Source: Streptomyces sp. CB01201 (lineage in GTDB: Bacteria > Actinomycetota > Actinomycetes > Streptomycetales > Streptomycetaceae). Taken from it: a DNA stretch of 64,000 nucleotides. Both the position numbers and the translations under genes were made by a program. Position 1 is the first letter of the stretch; every line of letters starts with the position of its first letter. This document shows positions 1-7,762 of this stretch, piece by piece. The notes beneath the pieces were generated by a model. The model was not told where the DNA came from. It ran no database searches and saw only the letters and a list, made by a program, of their open reading frames with translations. The stretch covers positions 98,695 to 162,694 of the forward strand of contig NZ_NNBJ01000018.1 in assembly GCF_002803085.1 (NCBI RefSeq), read 5' to 3'.

Positions 1-101
1 TTCACGTCCGTGGGGGTGGGGGTGGGGGTGGATGCGGGGGTGCGGGTGGGCACTTGGGCGGGCGTGTGAGTGGGCGATCCTGCGTGCGGGTCCATGTCCA
101 T
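1..101 (-). CDS. N-terminal fragment of a gene leaving the left edge
   Basis: An open frame on the minus strand starts with ATG at 101 and runs off the window without a stop. The visible 33 residues are rich in Pro and Thr and match no domain I know. AAGGA lies about 14 bases upstream of the ATG, which is rather far for a ribosome binding site. It lies downstream of a sugar ABC operon on the same strand. In S. coelicolor I recall a beta-N-acetylhexosaminidase in this place, but nothing in the visible piece shows that. It could also be chance reading of G-rich DNA. Confidence 0.35.
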   Translation of the reverse strand, partial: MDMDPHAGSPTHTPAQVPTRTPASTPTPTPTDV

Positions 102-150
102 GGGGGTGGTGATGTTCCTTTCGTGGGGGTGGTGGGTGGTGGGTGGTGGG
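12..150. other. G-rich tracts with G-quadruplex potential
   Basis: The plus strand carries runs of GGGGGT (12-30) and then GGGGG and GGG runs separated by TGGT loops (125-150). Both fit the usual G3-loop-G3 quadruplex pattern. They flank the putative start at 101, one inside the coding part and one upstream of it. Confidence 0.5.
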
Positions 151-228
151 TGGTGTCCGGGTCTGTTTTCGCCCCGCCCCGCCCCTCCCCTAAACCCTCC
201 GGGGGAGAATTCGTCGGGTGCGGACCGT

Positions 229-490
229 GGGGGTTTGTCGCGCAGTTCCCCGCGCCCCTACGCGGTCTCGGTGTTCACCTGGCCGGGCAACTCGGCTCGG
301 CTGCGGACCGTGCGTGGCCTGTCGCGCAGTTCCCCGCGCCCCTACGCGGTCTCGGTGTTCACCTGGCCGGGCAACTCGGCTCGGCTGCGGACCGTGCGTG
401 GCCTGTCGCGCAGTTCCCCGCGCCCCCAAACCCCGTTCTCGTCCGCGGGTCGCGGGGGCCGTTCGCGCAGTTCCCCGCGCCCCTAAGAGC
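229..490. repeat. 84-bp tandem repeat built on a GGGAACTGCGCGA core
   Basis: The string CGCAGTTCCCCGCGCCCC begins at about 241, 325 and 409, an exact 84-base period. The copies at 241 and 325 carry near-identical spacers and the last ends in partial units with another core near 467. The core is the reverse complement of GGGGCGCGGGGAACTGCG, which also recurs at 6938-7020 and 44804-45283. Proline-rich frames can be read through it, but they follow the repeat period and are not genes. Confidence 0.85.
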
Positions 491-544
491 GCCGGGTCCG
501 GGCATCCCCAGGCGGTCTGCCCAGCAGGATCGGTACGGGGCGAC

Positions 545-800
545 GCAGGCATCCCCAGCCCGTCCGGCGTTTGAGGACGAGCGCCGTTCAGGCGGGATAC
601 GGGGTCCGGGGCGGAGCCCCGAACCGGGGGGCAGGGGGCGGAGCCCCCTGCGGGGGTTCGAGGGGCGCAGCCCCTCAAGGGGGTCTGGGGCGCAGCCCCA
701 GGGGCCGAGCCCTTCGACTTCCTGTGCGGGCGGGTGGGTGGGCAGGATGCCCGGGGTCTGGGGCGGAGCCCCAGGGGGAGCCGGAACCCACCGACCCCAC
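545..800. repeat. GGGGCGGAGCCCC hairpin cluster
   Basis: This stretch downstream of the permease gene contains several small perfect hairpins of the type GGGGCGGAGCCCC or GGGGCGCAGCCCC. They follow the string GGCGTTTGAGGACGAGCGCC. The same combination occurs in the opposite orientation after murA (6799-6890). It looks like a dispersed non-coding element family of the genus. I see no gene here. Confidence 0.7.
758..774 (-). terminator. Hairpin downstream of the first sugar ABC operon
   Basis: CTGGGG (758-763) and CCCCAG (769-774) pair perfectly around a five-base loop, 36 bases beyond the stop of the last permease gene. There is no U tract. It is the nearest of several such hairpins and could end the operon transcript. 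Confidence 0.4.
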
Positions 801-809
801 ACCGCGAGG

Positions 810-1712
810 TCACTTGACCGCACCCCCCACCCCCGAAACCAACCTCCGCTGCACCAGCACGAAGAAGACCAGGACCGGCACGGTCATGACCGTCGACGCC
901 GCCATGATCCCGCCCCAGTCGTTCTCGTCCGGCTTGAAGAAGACGAGCAGCGCCATCGGCAACGTGGACTGCGACGTGTCGCTGATGATGAAGGACTTCG
1001 CGAACAGGAAGTCGTTCCACGCGGAGATGAAGGAGAAGACGCTCGTCGCCACCAGCCCCGGAAAGACCAGCGGGAACAGGATCTGCCAGAGGAACCGCGT
1101 CCGGCTCGCCCCGTCCAGCGCCGCCGCTTCCTCAAGCGCGACCGGCACCCCCCGCACGAACCCCCGCAGCATCCAGATCGCGAACGGCAGCGAGAACGCG
1201 AGGTGCGGCAGGATCAGCGAACCCAGCGTGTTGAGCTGGCCCAGATCACGCATCAGGAAGAACAGCGGGATCGTCAGCGCCTCGACCGGCACCATCTGCG
1301 CCACCAGGAACATGATCAGCAGCGTGGTGCGGAACTTGAACCGGAACCGTGTCACCGCCGTCGCCGCGAGAAAGGCGATCAGGGCAGAGAGCAGCACCAC
1401 CGACCCCGCCACGACCAGGCTGTTGAGGAAGTACCGCCCGAAGTCCTGCTGGGTGAAGACCCGTCGGAAGGAGTCGAGGGAGGGGGAGAGCGTCCACGGC
1501 CGGGGGTGGCTGGACTGCACCTCCCCCGCCGGCTTGAACGCCGAGAGCACCATCCAGTACAGCGGGAAGGCCACCACGACGGCCACAAGGAGCGCGGCCC
1601 CCTCGGCGGCCAGCCGCCCGGGCCGACGCACCCGTAGCCGTATCCGTGGGCGCATCCGTGGGCTCATCGGGGACTTCGCGGGACTTTCCGACCTCACGGA
1701 CGCCACCGTCAT
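810..1712 (-). CDS. Sugar ABC transporter permease, MalG type
   Basis: This 300-residue inner-membrane protein is one of the two channel subunits of a carbohydrate importer of the CUT1 class. About six hydrophobic segments are visible, starting with a segment near residues 38-58. The EAA loop that docks the ATPase is seen as EEAAALDGAS. The C-terminus SGVGGAVK is typical of MalG-like proteins. The ATG start at 1712 overlaps the stop of the preceding permease gene as ATGA, so translation is probably coupled. No ATP-binding subunit is encoded nearby, as is usual in streptomycetes, where a shared MsiK-type ATPase serves many such operons. The substrate cannot be read from the sequence. Confidence 0.9.
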   Translation of the reverse strand: MTVASVRSESPAKSPMSPRMRPRIRLRVRRPGRLAAEGAALLVAVVVAFPLYWMVLSAFKPAGEVQSSHPRPWTLSPSLDSFRRVFTQQDFGRYFLNSLVVAGSVVLLSALIAFLAATAVTRFRFKFRTTLLIMFLVAQMVPVEALTIPLFFLMRDLGQLNTLGSLILPHLAFSLPFAIWMLRGFVRGVPVALEEAAALDGASRTRFLWQILFPLVFPGLVATSVFSFISAWNDFLFAKSFIISDTSQSTLPMALLVFFKPDENDWGGIMAASTVMTVPVLVFFVLVQRRLVSGVGGAVK

Positions 1713-2665
1713 CACAGCTCCTCCCCCTGCCTCCGCAGCAGCCGCAGATACACCAGCGTCGCCGCCAGCAGGATCAGCAGCATCACCACGCCGATCGCCG
1801 ATCCGAGGCTGTACTGCGACGAGGCGAACGCCTTCTGGTACGCGTACACGTTGAGGACCAGGTTCTGGCCCGCGATGCCGCCGCCGTTCGTCATGACGTA
1901 GATCTGTGTGAACACCTTGAAGTCCCAGATGACCGACTGGATCGTGACGACCGTCAGGATCGGGCGCAGCATCGGCACCATGACGGAGCGCCAGATCCGC
2001 CACTGCGAGGCCCCGTCGAGCGCGGCCGCCTCCAGGACCTCGCCCGGGATCGCCCGGATCCCGGCGTACACCGTGACCATCACGAACGGGAAGGAGCACC
2101 ACACCACTTCGAGCAGCACGAGCAGGAACGCGCTGTAGCGCCCGTACGTCCAGGAGTGGTCGCCGAGCCCCAACACCCGGTTGACCGGGCCGAAATCGGG
2201 GTCGAAGAGGAACATCCACACCGTCGAGCCGGTGATCGCGGGCGTCGCCCACGCGCCGAGGGCGGCCAGCATGAGGGCGAGCCGGGGCAGCGCCCGTACG
2301 CGCGTCAGGAGCACGGCGAGCGAGCAGCCGACCGCGAGGGTGCTCACGACGCAGGCCGCCGCGAAGACGACGGTGGCGAGCAGCACCGACCAGAACTGGC
2401 TGTCCGAGAACAGCGCCGTGTAGTTCGCCAGGCCCTGGAAGCTGGTGGGCTCGCCGCCGCTGACCTGGGCCTGGGTGTACTCCAGGAAGGAGATCAGGCC
2501 GAGTTGGTAGATCGGGTAGACGAGCAGCGCGCCGAGCACGGCGAGCGCGGGTGCCAGATAGAGCCAGGGGGTCCAGCCGGCCCGGCGGAGCGTGCGGGGG
2601 CGCGTGCGGCGGGCCGGGCCCGGCGCCGCCAGGGGCGCCGGGGCCGTCCCGGGCTCGGCGGTCAC
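1712..2665 (-). CDS. Sugar ABC transporter permease, MalF type
   Basis: This 317-residue membrane protein is the partner channel subunit of the CUT1 importer. A hydrophobic segment with YLAPALAVLGALLVYP lies near the N-terminus, and the docking loop EAAALDGASQW is present. I chose the GTG at 2665, which lies five bases after the stop of the binding-protein gene and gives a normal family length. The open frame extends much further upstream, but that part overlaps the binding-protein gene. It is cotranscribed with genes on both sides. Confidence 0.88.
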   Translation of the reverse strand: MTAEPGTAPAPLAAPGPARRTRPRTLRRAGWTPWLYLAPALAVLGALLVYPIYQLGLISFLEYTQAQVSGGEPTSFQGLANYTALFSDSQFWSVLLATVVFAAACVVSTLAVGCSLAVLLTRVRALPRLALMLAALGAWATPAITGSTVWMFLFDPDFGPVNRVLGLGDHSWTYGRYSAFLLVLLEVVWCSFPFVMVTVYAGIRAIPGEVLEAAALDGASQWRIWRSVMVPMLRPILTVVTIQSVIWDFKVFTQIYVMTNGGGIAGQNLVLNVYAYQKAFASSQYSLGSAIGVVMLLILLAATLVYLRLLRRQGEEL

Positions 2666-2670
2666 GGGGC

Positions 2671-3969
2671 TCAACCCGCCGCCCCGAACACGTCGTTCAT
2701 CTTCTTCGCCGCGTCCGTCGACGCCTTCGCGACGTCCTTCTTGCCGCTGACGATCTCCTGGAACATCGTGGGCAGCACGAGCGAGGAGTCGATCTGACCC
2801 CAACCGGGCGACGCGGGAACGAACTTGGCGCCCGAGGCGAGGCTGCGGACGAAGGGCTCGACGAACGGCTGCTTCTTGGCGACCTCGGCGCGCACGTCGG
2901 TGTACGTCGGCAGGAAGCCCATCGCGTCGAACAGTGCGCGCTGGGTGGTCTTGCCGGCGAGCTGTTCCATGAGGGCGACGGCGAGCGTTCGGTGCGAACT
3001 GCTCTTCAGGACGCCGATGTTGTTGCCGCCGGCGAAGGCCGGGGCGACCGAACCGGGCGCCAGACCCGGCAGCGGTACGACGGCGTACTTGCCCTTGACG
3101 GTGCCGGCCTCGACGGCGGCGTGGTTGAAGTCGCCGCCGATCGCCATGGCGGCCTTGCCGTTGGCGAAGGCGGTGACCGTGGCGTTGCCGCCCATCTGCG
3201 CGCACTTGGCGGCGGGGCAGTTGTCGTCGCCGAAGAGCGAGGTGTAGGCCGTGATGCCCTTGCGCGCGGCCGGGCTGTCGAGCGCCGAGGTGTACTTTCC
3301 GCCGTTCTCGGTGGCCAGTTCACCCCCGTTCGCCCACAGGAACGGCAGCGCGCCGTAGGTGTAGGCGCCGCCCACCGCGAGCCCGTACAGGTCGGGCTTG
3401 GCCTGGTGGATCTTCTTGGCGGTCGCGATCAGCTCGTCCTGCGTCTTCGGCACGGCGACGCCGAGGTCCTTGAGGACGTCCGTGCGGTAGTACAGCGCGC
3501 GTACGCCCACGAACAGCGGGGCGCCGTACACCTTTCCGCCCACCGTCACGGACTGCTTGGCCGTCGGGTCGGTGTCCTTCGCCTCGTTCCAGGCGGCGAA
3601 CTCGGCGCTGACGTCCGCGAGTCCGCCGTCCTTCACGTATCCGGCCGTGTCGGTGTTGCCGTACTCGATGAGGTCGGGCGCGGAGCCGGGATCGTTGAAG
3701 GCGGCCTTGATCTTCTGGGCGCGGGTCTCGACCGGGATGTACTCGACCTGCACGTCGGCGCCGTTGTGGGACTGCTTGAAGGCGGCCACGGCCTTGTCGA
3801 CGACCTGCTGCTTGGGGCCGTTGCTCACCTCTTGGAAGAGCCAGACCCTCAGGGTGCCGCTCTTGTCGTCGCTCTTCGCGCTGTTGTCGGACGTCTGAGG
3901 GGCGCAGGCGGAGAGCCCGGCGAGGGCAAGTGCCGCCAGCGGCAAGGCGGTTCGGGCAGAGAGCTTCAC
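2671..3969 (-). CDS. Sugar ABC transporter substrate-binding lipoprotein
   Basis: This 432-residue lipoprotein captures the sugar outside the membrane and delivers it to the two permeases encoded just downstream. The N-terminus is a short positive stretch and a hydrophobic run ending in the lipobox LSAC. The body shows the CUT1 binding-protein pattern, with LRVWLF near the start of the mature protein and GGDFNH in the second lobe. I chose the GTG at 3969 because GGGGAGG stands nine bases upstream. An ATG at 3987 would put that motif inside the gene and lengthen the signal peptide. In S. coelicolor I recall a hexosaminidase next to the equivalent operon, suggesting amino-sugar oligomers, but this is inference. 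Confidence 0.88.
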   Translation of the reverse strand: MKLSARTALPLAALALAGLSACAPQTSDNSAKSDDKSGTLRVWLFQEVSNGPKQQVVDKAVAAFKQSHNGADVQVEYIPVETRAQKIKAAFNDPGSAPDLIEYGNTDTAGYVKDGGLADVSAEFAAWNEAKDTDPTAKQSVTVGGKVYGAPLFVGVRALYYRTDVLKDLGVAVPKTQDELIATAKKIHQAKPDLYGLAVGGAYTYGALPFLWANGGELATENGGKYTSALDSPAARKGITAYTSLFGDDNCPAAKCAQMGGNATVTAFANGKAAMAIGGDFNHAAVEAGTVKGKYAVVPLPGLAPGSVAPAFAGGNNIGVLKSSSHRTLAVALMEQLAGKTTQRALFDAMGFLPTYTDVRAEVAKKQPFVEPFVRSLASGAKFVPASPGWGQIDSSLVLPTMFQEIVSGKKDVAKASTDAAKKMNDVFGAAG

Positions 3970-3991
3970 TGCGGAGATCCTCCCCATGGCC

Positions 3992-4031
3992 GTTGCAACA
4001 TACGCAACGAGCGTTTCGCATACTGCAGAAC
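3992..4031. promoter_or_regulatory. Two related operator-like boxes before the sugar operon
   Basis: GTTGCAACATACGCAAC (3992-4008) has perfect five-base inverted arms. GTTTCGCATACTGCAGAAC (4013-4031) shares the GTT, CATAC and AAC parts. The CATAC strings lie 20 bases apart, about two helical turns. They stand 24-62 bases upstream of the binding-protein start. A LacI, ROK or GntR-type repressor is plausible, but the regulator is not in the window. Confidence 0.5.
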
Positions 4032-4119
4032 AGGGAGGAGGTTATGGCGGAGGCAAAGGCCACGGCAAGAGGTCTGGACAACCCGGCCCACCCGATCCGG
4101 ACAGCCCGGCCCACACAGA

Positions 4120-4160
4120 ACGGCCCCCGGGGTGTGCGTGACGCACACCCCGGGGGCCGT
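4120..4160. terminator. Strong inverted repeat after the DUF3039 gene
   Basis: Twenty-base arms, reading ACGGCCCCCGGGGTGTGCGT and its complement, form a near-perfect palindrome. It lies 44 bases beyond the stop of the minus-strand DUF3039 gene and probably ends its transcript. Confidence 0.75.
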
Positions 4161-4203
4161 TGTACGGAAGCGGACCTGCCGCCTCCCGGACCTTCCGGCG
4201 GGC

Positions 4204-4497
4204 CTACTTCTTGTCCTTGCCGCCCTTGTCCTTGTCCTTGTCGCCACCGGCGCCCATGGACTCGTAGATCTCCTTGCACATCGGGCAGACCGGGTACTTC
4301 TTCGGGTCGCGCCCCGGCACCCAGACCTTGCCGCAGAGCGCGACGACGGGGGTGCCGTCGAGCGCGCTCGCCATGATCTTGTCCTTCTGGACGTAGTGGG
4401 CGAAGCGCTCGTGGTCGCCGTCGCCGTTCGACACCTGGGGTGTCGGCTCTACGAGGGTCCCCGTACCTGCCCCGCGCTCGGGCTCAAGAGTGCTCAT
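4204..4497 (-). CDS. DUF3039 family protein
   Basis: This 97-residue protein belongs to a small family of actinobacteria with unknown function. One Cys in ALCGKVW and a CPMC pair in YPVCPMC could bind zinc. The C-terminus is a highly charged tail of Asp, Lys and Gly that looks disordered. I chose the ATG at 4497 (MSTLEPE), since the family starts near there. The longer reading from 4521 adds eight hydrophobic residues without support. It is followed by a strong inverted repeat and lies apart from the sugar operon. I cannot give a cellular role. Confidence 0.8.
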   Translation of the reverse strand: MSTLEPERGAGTGTLVEPTPQVSNGDGDHERFAHYVQKDKIMASALDGTPVVALCGKVWVPGRDPKKYPVCPMCKEIYESMGAGGDKDKDKGGKDKK

Positions 4498-4563
4498 AAC
4501 CACCAAGGGTACTGAAGGCAACCGGATTGGGTGGAGGGGCGTCGCCCTCCGTTCGTCACGCCG

Positions 4564-5163
4564 TCAATTGAGCGAGGGATCGTCCGGATACGTGGCCACC
4601 ATCGCGAGCTCGCTGCGCTGGCGGCGCAGCACCGCACGCCACAGGCTCCCCGGCTGCGGGGACGAGACGTCACCCGGCTCCGACTCGACCACGTACCAGG
4701 CGCCGTCGGTCAGCTCATCCTCCAGCTGACCCGGGCCCCAGCCCGCGTACCCCGCGAAGATCCGCAGCGAGCCGAGGGCCGCGGCGAGCAGCTCCGGAGG
4801 GGCCTCCAGATCGACCAGGCCGATCGCCCCGTACACCCGGCGCCAGCCAATGGGGTCTCCCCTGCCCGAACGGAGCCGAGAGCTTGGGGAAGGGCCTTCG
4901 TCGCCGGGGATGACGGCCACGCCGAGCGCCGAGTCGAGCGAGACGGGACCGCCCTGGAAGACGACCCTGGGCTCGCCCGCGAGGCCCGCCCATGATTCCA
5001 GAATGTCGCCCACGCCTACCGGCGTCGGACGGTTCAGGACCACGCCGAGCGCGCCCTCCTCGTCGTGGTCGAGGAGCAGCACCACCGCGCGGTCGAAGTT
5101 CGGATCCGCGAGCGCGGGGGTGGCGACGAGCAGTCGCCCGGTGAGCGAGGACACCTCGGTCAT
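4564..5163 (-). CDS. YqgE/AlgH family protein
   Basis: This 199-residue cytoplasmic protein belongs to a widespread family of uncertain function (UPF0301). The family signatures are visible: LTGRLLVATPAL at the N-terminus, GVVLNRPT, VFQGGPV and FAGYAGWGPGQLEDEL. The ATG at 5163 (MTEVSS) gives the usual length and the longer reading from 5259 has no ribosome binding site. An in-frame insert of about 15 residues with SPSSRLRSGRGDP lies before GWRRVYGAIG. Its DNA is a GC-rich repeat element, annotated separately. Confidence 0.9.
   Translation of the reverse strand: MTEVSSLTGRLLVATPALADPNFDRAVVLLLDHDEEGALGVVLNRPTPVGVGDILESWAGLAGEPRVVFQGGPVSLDSALGVAVIPGDEGPSPSSRLRSGRGDPIGWRRVYGAIGLVDLEAPPELLAAALGSLRIFAGYAGWGPGQLEDELTDGAWYVVESEPGDVSSPQPGSLWRAVLRRQRSELAMVATYPDDPSLN
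4852..4896 (-). repeat. Repeat element inside yqgE
   Basis: This stretch contains the strings CCCCAAGCTCTCGGCT and GCAGGGGAGACCCC on the minus strand. I recognise it as a short element scattered in Streptomyces genomes. It sits in the yqgE frame without breaking it and encodes SPSSRLRSGRGDP. Related but different short palindromes occur in the GDH gene (54277-54295) and near 6870-6893. Confidence 0.6.
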
Positions 5164-5388
5164 GCGGACATGATCCCGCACATTCGGGGGAACCGAGGGG
5201 GAATGCACCGCCCGAAGCGCGTCAATGAGGGGTGGCGACCGGGAGACGGGCGGGCGCACGGCAGCAACAGGACACGGTTCACCGTGCGCCCCCGGGAGTG
5301 ATCCGGGGCACGTGACACTGTGCAGGTCTTCCTGCGCGGAGCGTGCTGTAGCGAATTCATTACCTTCGTGAACCCTCCTAGGCCTTAT

Positions 5389-5428
5389 GGGGCAGGGGTG
5401 AAAGCCCCTTACCCTTTATCCCTGCCCC
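5389..5428 (+). promoter_or_regulatory. Hairpin in the murA leader
   Basis: GGGGCAGGG (5389-5397) can pair with CCCTGCCCC (5420-5428), 30 bases before the murA start. A smaller competing hairpin, GGGG with CCCC around TGAAAG, uses part of the same arm. No known riboswitch class is recognised. The role is open. Confidence 0.4.
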
Positions 5429-5457
5429 TTGCCCGACCACTCCGGAACGCGAGATTC

Positions 5458-6798
5458 ATGACCGGCACAGACGATGTACTGCTTGTCCACGGCGGAACCC
5501 CGCTTGAGGGCGAGATCCGCGTCCGCGGCGCGAAGAACCTCGTGCCGAAGGCGATGGTCGCCGCCCTCCTCGGCAGCGGCCCGAGCAGACTGCGCAATGT
5601 GCCCGACATCCGCGACGTACGCGTCGTACGGGGCCTGCTACAGCTGCACGGCGTCACCGTCCGCCCCGGCGACGAGCCCGGCGAGCTGATCCTCGACCCC
5701 TCCCACGTCGAGTCCGCGAACGTCGCCGACATCGACGCGCACGCGGGTTCCTCGCGGATCCCGATCCTGCTCTGCGGCCCGCTGCTGCACCGCCTGGGCC
5801 ACGCCTTCATCCCGGGCCTCGGCGGCTGCGACATCGGCGGCCGGCCCATCGACTTCCACTTCGAGGTGCTCCGCCAGTTCGGCGCGACCATCGAGAAGCG
5901 CGCGGACGGCCAGTACCTGGAGGCCCCGCAGCGGCTTCGCGGCTGCAAGATCACGCTGCCGTACCCGTCGGTCGGCGCGACCGAGCAGGTGCTGCTCACC
6001 GCGGTGCTCGCGGAGGGTGTGACCGAGCTCTCCAACGCGGCGGTCGAGCCGGAGATCGAGGACCTCATCTGCGTGTTGCAGAAGATGGGCGCGATCATCG
6101 CCATGGACACCGACCGGACCATCCGGGTCACCGGTGTCGACGCCCTCGGCGGTTACACCCACCGGGCCCTCTCGGACCGCCTGGAGGCCGCCTCGTGGGC
6201 GTCCGCCGCGCTGGCGACCGAGGGCAACATCTACGTCCGGGGCGCCCAGCAGCGCTCGATGATGACGTTCCTGAACACCTACCGGAAGGTGGGCGGCGCC
6301 TTCGAGATCGACGACGAGGGCATCCGCTTCTGGCACCCGGGCGGCTCGCTCAAGTCCATCGCGCTCGAAACCGACGTGCACCCGGGCTTCCAGACGGACT
6401 GGCAGCAGCCGCTGGTCGTCGCCCTCACCCAGGCCACCGGCCTGTCCATCGTCCACGAGACGGTGTACGAGTCGCGGCTCGGCTTCACCTCGGCGCTCAA
6501 CCAGATGGGTGCGCACATCCAGCTGTACCGCGAGTGCCTCGGTGGCTCGAACTGCCGCTTCGGGCAGCGCAACTTCCTGCACTCCGCGGTCGTGAGCGGC
6601 CCCACGAAGCTCCAGGGCGCCGATCTGGTCATCCCGGACCTCCGGGGCGGCTTCTCGTACCTCATCGCCGCGCTGGCGGCCCAGGGCACGTCCCGGGTCC
6701 ACGGCATCGACCTGATCAACCGGGGTTACGAGAACTTCATGGAGAAGCTGGAGAGCCTCGGCGCGAAGGTCGAGCTCCCCAACGGTTCGCTGGTCTAA
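5458..6798 (+). CDS. murA: UDP-N-acetylglucosamine 1-carboxyvinyltransferase
   Basis: This 446-residue cytoplasmic enzyme adds enolpyruvate from PEP to UDP-GlcNAc, the first committed step of peptidoglycan synthesis. The substrate-binding Lys is in RGAKN (Lys26). The active-site Cys is in LGGCDIGGRP (Cys124), so the enzyme should be fosfomycin-sensitive in principle. The C-terminal motif RGGFSYLIAALAAQG is also typical. I chose the ATG at 5458. The frame is open to 5320 but those residues do not resemble MurA. The ribosome binding site is weak. Streptomycetes often carry two murA genes and I cannot tell from the window whether this is the only one. It converges on the HU gene. Confidence 0.95.
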   Translation: MTGTDDVLLVHGGTPLEGEIRVRGAKNLVPKAMVAALLGSGPSRLRNVPDIRDVRVVRGLLQLHGVTVRPGDEPGELILDPSHVESANVADIDAHAGSSRIPILLCGPLLHRLGHAFIPGLGGCDIGGRPIDFHFEVLRQFGATIEKRADGQYLEAPQRLRGCKITLPYPSVGATEQVLLTAVLAEGVTELSNAAVEPEIEDLICVLQKMGAIIAMDTDRTIRVTGVDALGGYTHRALSDRLEAASWASAALATEGNIYVRGAQQRSMMTFLNTYRKVGGAFEIDDEGIRFWHPGGSLKSIALETDVHPGFQTDWQQPLVVALTQATGLSIVHETVYESRLGFTSALNQMGAHIQLYRECLGGSNCRFGQRNFLHSAVVSGPTKLQGADLVIPDLRGGFSYLIAALAAQGTSRVHGIDLINRGYENFMEKLESLGAKVELPNGSLV

Positions 6799-7020
6799 CC
6801 CCCTGGGGCTCCGCCCCAGACCCCGTTTCGCGCCTGAACGGCGCTCGTCCTCAAACTCCCCCAAGGCCTCAAGGGCCGGGGGGGGACCCCCATGACGGGC
6901 TGAAATGCCCGATGCGGGCCGGCACCCAGGCTGTTAGGGGCGCGGGGAACTGCGCGACCAGCCACGCACGGTGGACGGACGAAAGCGGGTTCAGGGGGCG
7001 CGGGGAACTGCGCGAACGGT
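6799..7020. repeat. Dispersed GC-rich repeats between murA and the HU gene
   Basis: Directly after murA comes GGGGCTCCGCCCC, then the reverse of the GGCGTTTGAGGACGAGCGCC element. A short CCCCCA palindrome near 6870-6893 follows, and then two copies of the GGGGCGCGGGGAACTGCG core (near 6938 and 6998). These are the same families as at 229-800. The region lies between convergent 3' ends and holds no gene. Confidence 0.75.
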
Positions 7021-7059
7021 CCTCGCAGCCCCCAGCACCCACAAGCCCGCGCACGCGAA

Positions 7060-7097
7060 AAGGGCGGCCACCCCGGAAACCCGGGGTGGCCGCCCTT
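7060..7097 (-). terminator. Rho-independent terminator of the HU gene
   Basis: Seventeen-base perfect arms (7060-7076 and 7081-7097) enclose a four-base loop. On the minus strand the hairpin is followed by a T run. It lies 38 bases after the HU stop codon. Confidence 0.85.
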
Positions 7098-7134
7098 CGC
7101 GTTGCTGCTAAGCGCCTTGCAAAGCCAAGAGCGC

Positions 7135-7416
7135 TTACTTGCCCTTGGCGGCTTCCTTGAGCTTCGAGCCCGCGGAGACCTTCACGCTGTAGCCGGCCGG
7201 GATGTTGATCGGGTCGCCGGTCTGCGGGTTACGAGCGGTACGAGCGGCACGGTGGGTGCGCTCGAAGGTCAGGAAGCCGGGGATGGTGACCTTCTCGTCG
7301 CCCTTGGCGACGATCTCGCCGACGGTCTCGGCGAGAGCGGCCAGCACGGCGTCGGCGTCCTTGCGGGTCACCTCGGCGCGGTCGGCCAGCGCGGCCACCA
7401 GCTCACTGCGGTTCAT
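7135..7416 (-). CDS. hupA: DNA-binding protein HU (HupA type)
   Basis: This 93-residue nucleoid protein bends and compacts DNA as a dimer. The sequence begins MNRSELVAALADRA and contains the core ERTHRAARTARNPQTGDPI, the beta arm that grips the minor groove. It lacks the long Lys/Ala-rich tail of the sporulation form HupS, so it matches the vegetative HupA. The ATG at 7416 gives the exact family length. Longer readings start in unrelated sequence. A strong terminator follows. The neighbours murA and malic enzyme are the same as around hupA in S. coelicolor. Confidence 0.95.
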   Translation of the reverse strand: MNRSELVAALADRAEVTRKDADAVLAALAETVGEIVAKGDEKVTIPGFLTFERTHRAARTARNPQTGDPINIPAGYSVKVSAGSKLKEAAKGK

Positions 7417-7762
7417 GTTCTTACTCCCGTGTTCTTCTTGCCTGTGAGGCGTGCCACGCGGCGGAAGCCGCATGTTGGATACAGCGAAGCCGATGCTGCC
7501 AGGGCTCTCGGACAGTCCCCGGACCCGGGTCTGTGTCAGACCCTCGCGCCCGGTTAAGCATCCTGCCCCCACCTATGGCGGGAAAGCCAATCCGGCACCC
7601 TCCCGAGTCACCCTGAGTCACACGAAAAGCGCCACTGCCTCATCAAGGTGACGCTCCGTCGACAGGGTGAGAACTCCCGGGACGTAGCCGGTACGGATGC
7701 GGGTCATGGTCCGCCACCCTAAGGGGGCGTTACTGGGCCCGCATCCCGCGACGCGCCGTAGC

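Noticed and set aside
54..1854. Long plus-strand open frames opposite the first permease gene and through the 84-bp repeats
   Set aside because: They follow the repeat period and the third-position GC bias of the real genes on the other strand. They have no domain, and the composition is almost only Arg, Pro, Gly and His.
4044..4376. Plus-strand ORF after GGGAGGAGGTT at about 4033-4043
   Set aside because: Despite the good ribosome-site string, the frame runs through the terminator palindrome and antisense to the DUF3039 gene. The strings are better explained as upstream DNA of the sugar operon.
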